From contig OX326959.1 in NCBI GenBank assembly GCA_946800325.1, positions 11,042,862-11,106,861 on the forward strand: a stretch of 64,000 nt of DNA, in the 5' to 3' direction. Shown in pieces: positions 1 to 9,965 of the stretch; the stretch's first letter is position 1, and each line of letters begins with the position of its first letter. Position numbers and translations under genes: made by a program. A model generated the notes under the pieces. It was not told where the DNA came from and searched no databases. It was given only the letters and a program-made list of their open reading frames with translations. Source of the stretch: Luzula sylvatica (taxonomy: Eukaryota > Streptophyta > Magnoliopsida > Poales > Juncaceae).

Positions 1-190
1 GATTTAACATTATTTGTCAGCACATAAAGATTTGCGATTTAAGGTTTGAAACTATGATTAAGGGCTTTGGAGCATGTGAACCATGACATGGTGGACATGG
101 TCTATCACTTAACTTTGCTATTTAACACATGTCACTATGATTTAACATTGTTTGTCAGCACATAAAAAGATGTGAGGGAAGGTTAGGTTA
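1..190. repeat. Dispersed MITE-like repeat (GATTTAAC family), cut by window edge
   Basis: The phrase GATTTAACATTATTTGTCAG occurs at position 1 and again, with one change, at about 139, so this is a short direct duplication of about 138 bp. The reverse complement of the stretch matches 8133-8300 in order: CACATC..TGTGCTGACAAA, TTAAATCAT, ATGTGTTAAA, CATGTC, CATGCTCCAAA. It is therefore one member of a dispersed family. No coding capacity is visible. Confidence 0.6.
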
Positions 191-1480
191 GGGGGCAATT
201 GAAAAAGGTAGCCCAAACTTTATTTTTTTCGACTTATTAGCAAATTATTTGATCTATTTTATTTCTTAATTGGAAAATAAAAAATGCTATACTTACCGAA
301 ACAAACCACAGAAATAACCCCGAATGTACTTTTATGGTAAGAATGATGGTGGGGCCATATTTAATTCATTCACAAAATTCACTCTTCGGGCACAATTCTG
401 TAAATTAATTATGTGGATGTAGACTTTCTGAAAATATGGAGTGCTAGAATCTCATGTTATATTTCTAAATCTCATATCGGTAAATCTAAATATTATAATT
501 TTAGTTAGACATTATTTTACTTTTAGCCCCTTATATTATCAATATCGTCGTATTATTTCAAGAAGGTTAGCACGTGTATGGATTTTTTTAAAAATCTTTT
601 ATGTATAAGTTTATAACTGAGTAATTTCATGTTATTTTTGGTATGAGTGTATTTGTGACTGGTATTTCGTCCAGTACAACAGGTATCATTTAAATAAAAT
701 ACTTCATTATTTTCAAATAAACATTTTTATAGGACATCCCATTTTCAGTATTTATTTTTACAAATGAAAATGTCCACGTTATTTCTAGTATTTTTCAGGT
801 CTTTAGTTTACCATAAGATTGTCAGAATTGGAGCAACATGATATTTCAAATTAATTTTGGATCTGGAACTACAAAAATGGATCGTCATAGTATGTTTTAC
901 TCTTAAAAAGATAAAAAATGCATATTTAATAATTTTGAATGTGCAATATTTTTAGAACACAAAATTTATATATGAGCCTTGATTCGGACTTTATTGTAAT
1001 TTCAAACAAATTATAAATTGCAAAAAGATAACGGTTCCGATTTGAATCTTTCAGTTATTAAATAAAAAAAATGTAAATTGAAAATACACGACAAATTTGT
1101 TTGCAAATTAAGTGTCCTATTTAAGCCGCCCGGAAAAATTATTAAAAAATCAATCATAGGTAATATCAAAATATGAATACTTGTAATTTTACTGGCACAA
1201 ATATTTACCTAACTACTAAAAATTGACATACTAAAATTTGCAAAACACGCATTACAAACTTATCTACCCCACACGCATCATAGAAAAAATAACTAATGGT
1301 GTACATGGCTCAGGTTGGACGAATTTTTATCAAAACTATAACTCACCCCAATTAGAACGAGTTTTCATTTTACCAACCTAACTTAACGCATGATATTTCT
1401 AAAAATTATTAAACTCATCTTGATCGAATTTGACGGTTTGGACGGGTTATCCGGATTTTTTCAGAAGAGTAGTAATGTGC
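191..1480. other. AT-rich intergenic DNA, no gene seen
   Basis: I see no coding region, RNA gene or bounded repeat here. The stretch at about 1300-1460 (AGGTTGGACGA... GGTTTGGACGGGTTATCCGG) and a similar one at 2710-2890 resemble degraded transposon sequence, but neither has ends I can define. Confidence 0.6.
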
Positions 1481-1700
1481 ACCCCCTAGAACTCTCCCCA
1501 AGAGACTTGATGACGTGAATATGATTTAACACCTTAAAAATAACACATAAATACATGATTTAACATCTTAATTTATGATTTGATTTATATTAATTTACGA
1601 TTGAACATTCAATTAATATGTTCATTCTTAAGATATTAAATCATATCCACGCCATCAAAGACTTTTTGGAAAAAGGTGGGGACATGTCCAACATTTTCCT
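1481..1700. mobile_element. Foldback MITE, copy 1 of a two-copy family
   Basis: The left arm (CTTGATGACGTGAATATGAT at about 1507) is the near-perfect inverse of the right arm (ATCATATCCACGCCATCAAAG at about 1639). Both sit inside C-rich and G-rich ends (CCCCCTAG, GGTGGGG). The same layout, including the outer phrase ATGTCCAACATTTTCCTT, recurs at 6079-6330, so this is a transposed unit of roughly 200-230 bp. It is non-autonomous and has no ORF. Target duplications were not resolved. Confidence 0.65.
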
Positions 1701-1730
1701 TTTGATAAAGAAAAATTATACTTGTCTTCT

Positions 1731-2126
1731 TTAAAATCCCCCACAAAACTTGATGTGTTGGCAAAAAAATATTAAATACGTTTAATAATAACAAATTTTA
1801 CATCTTAGATTTATCATGTGGTAAACCTAAGTTATTTATTTTGTAATATTTTTATTAAATTTCACACGTTTCACATGTGATAAATGACGAATCTATCCAT
1901 CCAAATAACTTTTTTTTTCCATATTTGTAAAATTTAAATTTAGTTACAAAAGGATGGTGGTAATTAATTCCAATAAAAATGTTTAATTCATCGATGAAGT
2001 GAAACGGTTAATATTTTTCTTTTTCATCCTATATAGGAAGACAACAACAAAAAATAATCATAATTTATCACTACTAATTAATGTATTTGCCAACACATCA
2101 ATTGAGGTAGGGAATTTTAAGGGGGG
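1731..2126. mobile_element. Inverted-repeat element (MITE-like, about 395 bp)
   Basis: The left end TTAAAATCCCCCACAAAACTTGATGTGTTGGCAAA region (1731-1764) is matched in inverse by GCCAACACATCAATTGAGGTAGGG..TTTTAAGGGG (about 2089-2123). The interior is AT-rich and non-coding. The arms share the CTTGATGTGYTGRCAAA theme with the repeat at 8133-8300, which suggests a related family. Confidence 0.55.
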
Positions 2127-3279
2127 TGTCTATCACCACTCTTTGATAAATACATACTAGAACCATATTTGTTCATATTTTAACAAATAAATATACATCA
2201 AGAATTATATTTTTTATTAAATAACTGAAAAATCTTTTACAAACACGCTCATCAAAATTAAACATACATCATCAACATCTCATTCTATTAAGGCCATCCT
2301 TCAGATAATAACTATAAACACAATTTATATACAAAAATTTCAAAGTTTAAACTAATTACATATTTCATGAAAAAACTGATATAGTAATATTATAAAGAAA
2401 TAAAAACCTTACTATTAATGAGAACAAAAAATAACACAAGACAAACCTCATTCTTAAACAAAGCGAAAAAAAGAAGTTGAATACTCGATTTTTGTCATAA
2501 AACAGAATGTCATATATGATTTTAGTTAAGAAAATTTTAATTTTAATTTGAGAAAATTTGGTTACTTGAAAAATATAATATTCTATATAAAGTAAAAGAA
2601 TATAAGATAATCATATAATATTGGAAAGAAATGATAAATCATAGCAATATAATTAAAAAAATATATATCATGTAATTTATATAAAAACAAAAAAAATTAT
2701 TGGAAAATTTGGAGTTGTATGAGTCAGGTTGGGTTAACGTGGATTTTTAGTTTCAAATGCGAGACCCATATGTTCGGATTTGAGCTCATATGTTTGGGTT
2801 TCTCAAAGTCTTAATCTGAACCCGTCCCAACATCTTCGAAACCCGTAAAAAACAAATCGGACCTGGTCAGATTGGGTGGTTTAGATAGATTGAAGAATTT
2901 TGTGTACACCAACCATAACAAAATATAGCTATATTTTGTAAAACCACAATAAATATCACAAATGGCAAAATATTTTCCATCAACAACTATAACAATATTA
3001 TGAATAAAAATGTAAAACAACAAATATCACATAAAATTTGTATAAACAAGGTTGTTCAATAATAAACACGCAAACGAGATATGTACTCCATTAAAATCAA
3101 CAACAATAATAGTATAAAAGAAGTTCAAAAGCATATCTCATGCAAAAAATGTCAGCAAAAAACATAAATTCCGCGCAATTTCGTTTTTATTAAATATTTA
3201 TTGTGTTTTATTATTAGGGGAAAGAAAAACACTTAAAAAAGAAGGATTGTTTCTTTCATTTTAAAACTTGTAGAAATAA
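2127..3279. other. AT-rich intergenic DNA, no gene seen
   Basis: No gene or RNA is recognisable. Part of the stretch (2700-2890) is less AT-rich and may be a transposon relic, but it has no ends I can define. Confidence 0.55.
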
Positions 3280-3307
3280 CTAGGAAAATACCAACGCTAC
3301 GCCGCGG
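3280..3307 (-). mobile_element. Candidate Helitron 3' terminus
   Basis: Read on the minus strand, a GC-rich imperfect hairpin (CCGCGGCGTAGCG) is followed by a short AT-rich spacer and CTAG next to a T. This matches the Helitron rule of a 3' hairpin, then CTRR, inserted at A|T. The same arrangement, with CTAA, recurs at 25110-25137. The 5' TC end and any Rep/helicase coding are not identified, so the element body is undefined. Confidence 0.35.
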
Positions 3308-5424
3308 ATATAATTTATTTTATTTTATTTTATTTGTATTAAATAAAAATAAAATTAAAATTTATTCATTGACTTGTATTCATGCATTTTTGAAAAGAAA
3401 AAAAAACCAAAACACTCATATATAGTCATTCAATTTTACATTGTTCACAAACACCAAACACCAAAAGTCAAATATCAACCTCAATTTCCTTATAAATCTC
3501 ATCCAAAATGCCATAACAAATTTATAACTATAAGGAAAAATAAATTTAATTTATGTAGATTTGAAATAAATTAAATCAGTATGTCGTACATTAACAATTT
3601 AAAAAAGCATTAGCGACATGAACATAACATTATGCTTTTTGTAACCCAAAAAACGATATGTTTTCTTTCATTTAATGGTAAAATGGATGCACTACCCATT
3701 TTTTTTTACCAAAAACTAATTTTGCATTTCATTTAATGAACTAATGTTTTCTATACCTCATAAAAATAGTGAACGATAAAATTAATAAAATGACATAAAT
3801 TTACAATAAAATATTGAAAATAAAAATATACATATATGATGCATTATGCAACCGTGATAGTCATAGATGCTTCAAAAGTCAGGAAAATATCCAAATTTGG
3901 TCACAAACTCCGTTTAAATGAGACTAAACCGACATATCATCAAACATGACCGTAATCACTGGTGAATACATAAATAGTGATGACGAATGAGAATTTTCAA
4001 GATTTGAGATTTGACAATAAGAATTACATATCTAACTTGACAAAATATTTCGCAAGATTATCAAATACTATATTGATCACTTCACAAGATATCATTAACT
4101 TATATTATCGTACACAACACAAAAGCAAATGGCATTCACAACTTAACAAATTCAATGCACAAAAATTATGCGCATATTATATATATTCCTTGGAGGAACA
4201 ATCTTAATTGATAATCGATATAATTAGTAAATTGAATATCCTGAATACATAATAATCAATATTATTTCATATTATTTGTTATTTCACTGTTGCTACTATT
4301 CCTTTTGCCAAGACTTGAAAACAAATCTTTTGTTTTGCTCACAAGACTTTAGAACAATTTTTATTTTCTCACAAGACTGGGAAACAATTTTTTTTTCTCT
4401 CAAGACTTTGAAAACAAATTGCTCTGTAGGAGAACAATTTCCAGATGCATTTTTTCCATTAATACCCCTGGATTTTAGAAATGTAATATATTAATTAGGT
4501 TTAAAAATGGAATTCTCTATTGTTAAAAAGAAATCACAATATGAATCATAGCATAAAATTTATCAGGGTGTATATCGTAAAATCACCATGTAATTAAAGG
4601 TGGGTATTTTTTGCATATACTCCCTTGAAAATATCGAATTAAGAGCTTCATTGAATAAAGATGGGTAATTTTTGTGTATACACCCCTGAAAAATCTGTAA
4701 ATATTGAATTCGTAACTATGTACGATTGTACGTATGATTAACATAAATAAATTACAATTTTTTATCGTAAAAATAATAAGGGCAAGAAATAATAGAGTGA
4801 AATTATTTTTTACCATCCTATCCATTTTTATTCTTTGGAAGAGTATAATACCACTGAAGGATTATGAGTGAAATGCACGAGATCGACACCATATTTCTTC
4901 CTATTAATTGTTTCTAAAAACCTAAAGCAAATACCAAATTGATTTTAAATAACCAAAATAATACCATTAAAAGAGAAATTAATTACTGGAAAGGAATTAA
5001 AAGAGATTTAATTTTGAATATTGTAAAGTCGAATTGAACTCTTACTGGAAAGGAAGTAAAAGAAATTAAAGGAGAAATTACTTTTTAATACTATAAGGTC
5101 GAATTGATTTCACTTGCAGTAACCAACAAATTAGTCGCCTTGCTATGAAAATCAATCAAACTTATTATGCTATCATGTTTACACAAAATTGATTAGTCGA
5201 ATTGATTTCATGGATCTGAATTTAAAGTGAGCATAAATTGGATACTTTTGGTACCTGAGAGTTTGAACTGAATCATATTGAGACATATTTTATTAAATAA
5301 GGAATCAAGAACAGAGCACCCCTTAAGCCAATTAACACGAGAAATAAACAAAAACAAATTACCTTTTTAAAATTCAAACTGAAAAAGTCGAATATTTTAC
5401 TACCGCAAAATAATCAAACACAAT
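3308..5424. other. AT-rich intergenic DNA, no gene seen
   Basis: Only short chance reading frames are present. Within it, 4600-4690 holds two diverged copies of a phrase like GGTGGGTATTTTTTGCATAT / GATGGGTAATTTTTGTGTAT about 60 bp apart. Nothing else was recognised. Confidence 0.55.
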
Positions 5425-6016
5425 TCAGTCAATAAAATCAGGGTTTTTCAAAATTGTGCACTTCTTAAATTTCTCTAAATTGGCACATTGAAAAGAAAAA
5501 AAGCATGAAATTGGAACAAAAGAAACCTCTTTGTGCAAGGTCAGAAGAAGAGAAGCTAGTGGTAAGTGATGAGAAGAGATACAAATTGTCCCAAAATCAA
5601 ACCTACAAGGATTTTTCTTGCCGCCAATTTTTCTATCCATGTCGCTATTCTCTCCCCCAACAAACAAGTTAGCCATCTCTCTGGCATCTTTCTCTATTTT
5701 TTCTCGGGCTGAATTTTGGAGGAGTCTGGTTTATATTCTTACGCAAAGGTCTGATCGAGAAAGAACTTCACATCCAAGCCGAGAGAGGGCCATACACGGG
5801 GACAGTTCACGGCTCGAAGATTTTCGTGAAGAGGAGGCGACGACGGCTAGGGTTTCGCTCCAGATCAAGTTTGAGGAGAGAGAGGCGACGACGGCTAGGG
5901 TTTCGTTCTAGATTCATTTCAATGAGAGAGAGGGAGGAAAGTTTGAGGAGGAGAGTGAAAAGACTGTACGAGAGGAAGGGCCGTACGGATAAATACAGAT
6001 AAAATCCAGTGTTCAA
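5425..6016 (-). other. Possible decayed gene fragment with 49-bp tandem duplication
   Basis: This island is richer in GC than its surroundings. On the minus strand it contains AACCCTAGCCGTCGTCGCC, the kind of sequence common around plant start codons and first exons. That phrase is present twice (about 5837 and 5886), giving two short LERNPSRRRL peptides in tandem. I cannot assemble a splice-consistent protein from it and recognise no family. It may be a gene fragment captured by a transposon or a dead first exon. Confidence 0.2.
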
Positions 6017-6078
6017 GATGACGTGGCACGTTGTAATTGTACAGAATTATTTATAAAATGTGTAGTGACGTACATCTC

Positions 6079-6330
6079 CTAGTACTTCCCCCCACATCCT
6101 TGATGACTAGGATATGATTTAACACCTTCAAAATTAACACACAAAAATATGATTTAACATCTTAATTTATGGTTTAATTATCTTAATTTATGATTGAACA
6201 TACAATTAAGACGTAAAACCATGAATTAAAGTGTTAATTTTTAAGCTGTTAAACCATATCCACCTCATCAAGGATGTGGGAGGAGACTGGAGAGATGGGG
6301 GGGGGGGGGGGTATGTCCAACATTTTCCTT
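6079..6330. mobile_element. Foldback MITE, copy 2, with G15 run
   Basis: The left arm CCCCACATCCTTGATGACTA..ATATGATTTAACAC (about 6088) is inverted at the right as GTTAAACCATATCCACCTCA..AAGGATGTGGG (about 6247). The element is followed by a run of about 15 G (6297-6311) and by ATGTCCAACATTTTCCTT, as in the copy at 1481-1700. It ends about 360 bp upstream of the F-box start codon. The homopolymer length should be treated as uncertain. Confidence 0.65.
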
Positions 6331-6430
6331 ATAAAATATATTAGTACCATTAATAATTATAGTCAATTTAATAACAGTCTTAATGCAACAAAAAAAAAAA
6401 TTTAATAACAATCAAACAATTAAAAAAACC

Positions 6431-6553
6431 TATTTTACTGGGAGAAGAGGTTTAGAAACAATTTAAAACCCATTTTATTGAAACAAGAGGTTTATGAAAC
6501 AACTAAAAAACTAATTTTACTGGGACAAGAGGTTTAGGAAACAATTATATAAA
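6431..6553 (+). repeat. Three tandem 41-bp repeats in the F-box gene promoter
   Basis: Three diverged copies run head to tail at 6431, 6471 and 6512, each with the theme TTTTAYTG-RRACAAGAGGTTTA-GAAACAA. The third copy ends in TATATAAA, where the first two read TTTAAAAC and CTAAAAAAC. The repeats therefore lead straight into the likely TATA box. Confidence 0.75.
6546..6553 (+). promoter_or_regulatory. Likely TATA box of the F-box gene
   Basis: TATATAAA lies 134 bp upstream of the ATG at 6687, which would place transcription start near 6580 and leave a 5' leader of about 100 nt. It lies at the end of the third 41-bp promoter repeat. This is inferred from position and sequence only. Confidence 0.5.
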
Positions 6554-6686
6554 CCCATTCGCACCCTTTCCATTTTTTATTGTGTCCGTTCTTTTCATTA
6601 ATTAATTCTTCTTTCTTTTATGCAAAAAGAAAAATAATTCTTCTCTCTTCGATTATAAACCATAATTGCGCTGTTAATGCCAACAA

Positions 6687-7892
6687 ATGGCTCCTAAAAC
6701 CAAGCACAGGATCATTGGCAGAAACTCTTCTCTTCCGGACCACGTTCTTCACGATGTGATTTTGCCTCGTTTCCCTTTTAAAACCCTGAACCGTTTTAAA
6801 TGCATCTCGAAAGAATGCTATGATTTAATCTCTCGCGACCCATTTTTTGCATTTTCACAGTCTCGCCAAAAATCTCCTTTCGCGTTTGGCCTCGTGTACA
6901 AGAGCAGAAACGGCCTTTCTTTCTTACCCGATCCAAAAGCGATAGGGGTCTGCGACTCGTCCTTAAAGTTTTTGGAAGAATCGTTGGATGATATAAGGCT
7001 GGTCGCTTCTACTAATGGACTTTTGCTACTACGCTCGAGAGGTAAAGTGAATTATTTATGTGTTTGCAACCCCGCCACTAAAGAAAGACAACTCGTACAT
7101 TATGACGCGAAAGAAACATGGTTTTGCGAACCGGGCCTTGCATTTGATCCTATAAAATCCCCTTGTCGTTATGTGGTGGTTAACCCGTCGAGTCATCATG
7201 AGTTAGGGTTTCGGTTCGATGTGTTTCGGTCAGATACTGGTACATGGGTTCGGTCAAGCCAGGTGGTTCTTGCCGTTGGAAGTACTTTTGGTGCCAACAT
7301 GCCTGTATATGCGAAGGGGGTCTTATACTGGTACGGTTATGACTACCTATTGTGGTATGATGTGGACAGAGATAAAGCGGGTTTGACACCGATACCGATA
7401 CCCGAGAAGATGTCTTTAGTCAACACTTTCGAGATTGGAGTATGCGAGGATCGAATTACGTGTTGCATAACGAGTCATGAAGGAGTCGAAGTATGGAGGT
7501 TGATGGGTATGGCACGATGGAAGAGACCGTACCAGTTTTCGTGGGACGAATTATTGGAGAAAAACCCAAAGCTCGATCTTTCTCACAGAATGAAGTTACG
7601 TGGGAAGGCAAAATATCAGAATTTTTACTCGAGATGTAATGTAAAACCACTAGGGTTTGATGGGAGATGTATGTACCTAGCGGTACAGTTGGGACAAGAC
7701 TTTTGTTACAATTGTGCAAAGGAGGGAAAAGTATTTAGTTGCGATATGAAGACTGGTATGTCTTCTGATATGGGCATTAACTTCTTGTCGTTACCAGATA
7801 AAGATCGGTACCAGGTGTATGTACCAGACAAAGATCGAGTTTTCAATTACCATAACAGTATGGCCTTGATTCCTTCGATCTTCAAGCCATGA
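6687..7892 (+). CDS. F-box protein with F-box-associated (FBA-type) C-terminal domain
   Basis: This intronless gene encodes 401 aa. Residues about 15-54 form an F-box: SLPDHVLHDVILPRFPFKTL, then RFKCISKECYDLI and RDPFF. It begins with the usual LP, and the family uses this helix bundle to dock on Skp1/ASK in SCF ubiquitin ligases. The rest resembles plant F-box-associated domains: NGLLLL near residue 110, VCNPATKE near 126, then FDP, DVFRSDTGTW and a repeated beta-strand pattern with W/Y-rich segments (GVLYWYGYDYLLWYD). These would recruit the substrate, which cannot be predicted. The start has A at -3 and G at +4 (ACAAATGGC), and length and single-exon structure are normal for the family. 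The frame is open throughout with no breaks. Plant F-box genes turn over rapidly, so no orthologue is assigned. Confidence 0.93.
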   Translation: MAPKTKHRIIGRNSSLPDHVLHDVILPRFPFKTLNRFKCISKECYDLISRDPFFAFSQSRQKSPFAFGLVYKSRNGLSFLPDPKAIGVCDSSLKFLEESLDDIRLVASTNGLLLLRSRGKVNYLCVCNPATKERQLVHYDAKETWFCEPGLAFDPIKSPCRYVVVNPSSHHELGFRFDVFRSDTGTWVRSSQVVLAVGSTFGANMPVYAKGVLYWYGYDYLLWYDVDRDKAGLTPIPIPEKMSLVNTFEIGVCEDRITCCITSHEGVEVWRLMGMARWKRPYQFSWDELLEKNPKLDLSHRMKLRGKAKYQNFYSRCNVKPLGFDGRCMYLAVQLGQDFCYNCAKEGKVFSCDMKTGMSSDMGINFLSLPDKDRYQVYVPDKDRVFNYHNSMALIPSIFKP

Positions 7893-8132
7893 GATTCAGA
7901 GAGTGATATATTGTCTTAAATGATTAGAGAGGTTGATATGTAAATTGGCTCAAGGTAGATGGTGATAACTTTCTTTGCAAGAGTTCGCTTAATTTTTTGG
8001 AACACGAATGAATTTAGTATATTTATTTTGTTATATTCTCTATGTTGGAGTTCATTTAGTTAATTAGTTTTGTTGTTGAATATTTTTTGTATCTGCAATT
8101 TGTATTTAAATAGAAAACTGTTGTATGGCCTC
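7893..8132 (+). other. 3' flank of the F-box gene
   Basis: This is T-rich sequence after the stop codon, with several near-upstream-element-like AAT/TTGTAT phrases but no single clear AATAAA. It is the probable 3' UTR and terminator region. Confidence 0.35.
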
Positions 8133-8300
8133 CTAGCTTCTCCTCACACTCTTGATGTGCTGACAAATAGTGCTAAATCATAATAATATGTGTTAAACCG
8201 TGACAAGTCATGTTCATCGTGTCATAGATTCATGTGCTCCAAAACTACCATTACAATGTTAAATCATACACTCACAAACATGTCAAATCGCCCCCTCGTA
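8133..8300. mobile_element. Dispersed MITE-like repeat (GATTTAAC family), second copy
   Basis: This matches the reverse complement of 1-190 over its length: CACTCTTGATGTGCTGACAA, GTGCTAAATCAT, ATGTGTTAAACC, CATGTGCTCCAAAAC. It sits just downstream of the F-box gene in opposite orientation to the copy at the window start. It is non-coding. Confidence 0.6.
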
Positions 8301-8879
8301 CCATAATAACAATGACCATTCCTTCTTCTTCACTCCATCTTCTTCTTCGTGTTCATTCAATCTTCCCTCGTTTCTCTCTCTCTCTCTCTCTCCCACCATT
8401 CTATTTTTGTTTTTGGCTCCGATTTTTTACATCTGACAACGATGGAGCTACGACTAGATTTGAGCAAACCCTTTCTTTGCCCATCTCGTGAAAAAGAAAA
8501 AAGAGCAAAACCATTTCTTCGACGAGTGGAAAACTGTTGGATTTGATCTTTTCACGACCGGAAAAGGAGGGCGGCTGGCAAAAGAGGCCAGGAAATGGAG
8601 AAGGAAGATGAGTGCAACTGGATTTTTGCGATTTCTTCCTGATTTCGACTCGATTGCAGCAGATATTTTCTGTTTTTTCGTTGTTCAGTTTTTTTGTGGT
8701 TTGTTCAATTTAGGGTTCTAATCGTGGTACATTGTTGAATTAGGGTTCCGATTTAGTGATTATTGCTAATTGGTACATATTTCTCATATTATTGGTTATT
8801 CAGTACGTTTTTTTTTTCGTTTTTTTTGTTGAAACTAATTTATTTTCTAAATAAAATTATCTTTATTAGTGAAGAAGTT
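8301..8879 (+). other. TC-rich leader-like and GC-richer sequence, no assignable gene
   Basis: A (TC)n tract at about 8371-8392 is followed by sequence with short reading frames (to about 8720) that looks transcribed in character, with clusters such as GGAAATGGAGAAGGAAGATG. No protein family is recognisable and no intact long frame exists. It could be a gene fragment or the interior of a transposon. Confidence 0.3.
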
Positions 8880-9500
8880 ATATGTTGGCTAAGTTACTTA
8901 GTAGCTAAGGTTATAAACCAACTCATGATAATTGATACACGTGGTAATCTGCATGCTTCTAGGAAATTATTTAGTAGCTAAGATGTATGGCAGTTATGCA
9001 TTATGATGGGTATAAATAGGTAGTGAGATGTTGCATGTAATTCAATCATTCCACCAAATAGAAAGTGAGTAAGAAAAGAGTGAGAAGACCATCAGATAAA
9101 ATAGAAAGAGAGAAAGTGTGCGAGAGCTAGCTAAAAGAAAGTTAGGAAATTTAGCGAGAGAAAATAATTAAGAGAGAGAAAGAGTGATAGTTTGTAATTT
9201 CAAAAATTAGTCTTTTGAGAGAAAGAGTGAGAAGACTAAATTTCAACATTTAGTTTTCTTGGCAAATTTACATATTAGCCAGTAAACATTAGCTAATCCG
9301 ACTCATTTGCAAAACTGCCACTAAATATATATTTTTTGGCTGATTGAAAATAGCCACATTAGGACTAAAACCGGCTTATTTCAATATTAGTCGGAAATGA
9401 TCTTTTTAATGCTCAATTGTGAAGTTTTTGTAAACAAAAAGGGCCGTTGATATTATTATTCTCGGCACATAGAAGAAATTGCCGTCTTTATAAAAATTGC
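8880..9500 (+). other. Possible LTR-like relic with TATA box
   Basis: Starting near TGTTGGCTAAG (8883), the stretch includes GTATAAATAGG (about 9009), then a purine-rich leader (GAAAGTGAGTAAGAAAAGAG) to about 9240. This arrangement is typical of plant retrotransposon LTRs. I do not find a matching second LTR, a CA end or target duplications. The following 9280-9500 has repeated GCC/GGC phrases similar to CACTA subterminal sequence. Low confidence. Confidence 0.25.
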
Positions 9501-9688
9501 TAATACAACTTACTCGAGCAAAAATACATATTTAGAAAATACTTATATTATTTAATAATATATTTGGACGTCAGTGAATCTTGCATGCATCATGCTCCTA
9601 TTTTCCATGTTTTAAATAAATAAAAAAAAATCAAGTTCTAGATATTTAAAACATTTAATGCATTCAAAAAAGTATACTTATAAATAAT

Positions 9689-9917
9689 AGAAGTTCTATG
9701 ATATATCCATTTTTTTATCATGGACACTTTTTCAAAAAATTATTTTAAAAATTTTAGTTATTTATTAATTAATTATACAAAATTTATGTTTTAGATAACA
9801 TTAAATGATAAATATACATTAGAATCTTACAAAAAAAATCATTATTTAACAAATATTCGAATTTTTTTTTTTAAAATATGTCCATGATAAGAAAATGGAT
9901 CTATCATAAAACTCCCC
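9689..9917. mobile_element. MITE, GGGAGTTCTATGATA family, copy 1
   Basis: The ends AGAAGTTCTATGATATATCC and GGATCTATCATAAAACTCCCC are inverted repeats, with TCATGGACA/TGTCCATGA further in. The interior matches 13113-13342 in reverse orientation (for example AATGATAAATATACATTAGA against TCTAATGTATATTTATCATT). It is about 229 bp, non-coding and AT-rich. Confidence 0.75.
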
Positions 9918-9965
9918 TTGCATGGATGAATTTTCCTGAACTAGGAGTTCTCTATGGAACATTAT

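Noticed and set aside
7180..7719. Minus-strand frames opposite the F-box gene
   Set aside because: They are shadows of the F-box coding frame, with no family resemblance.
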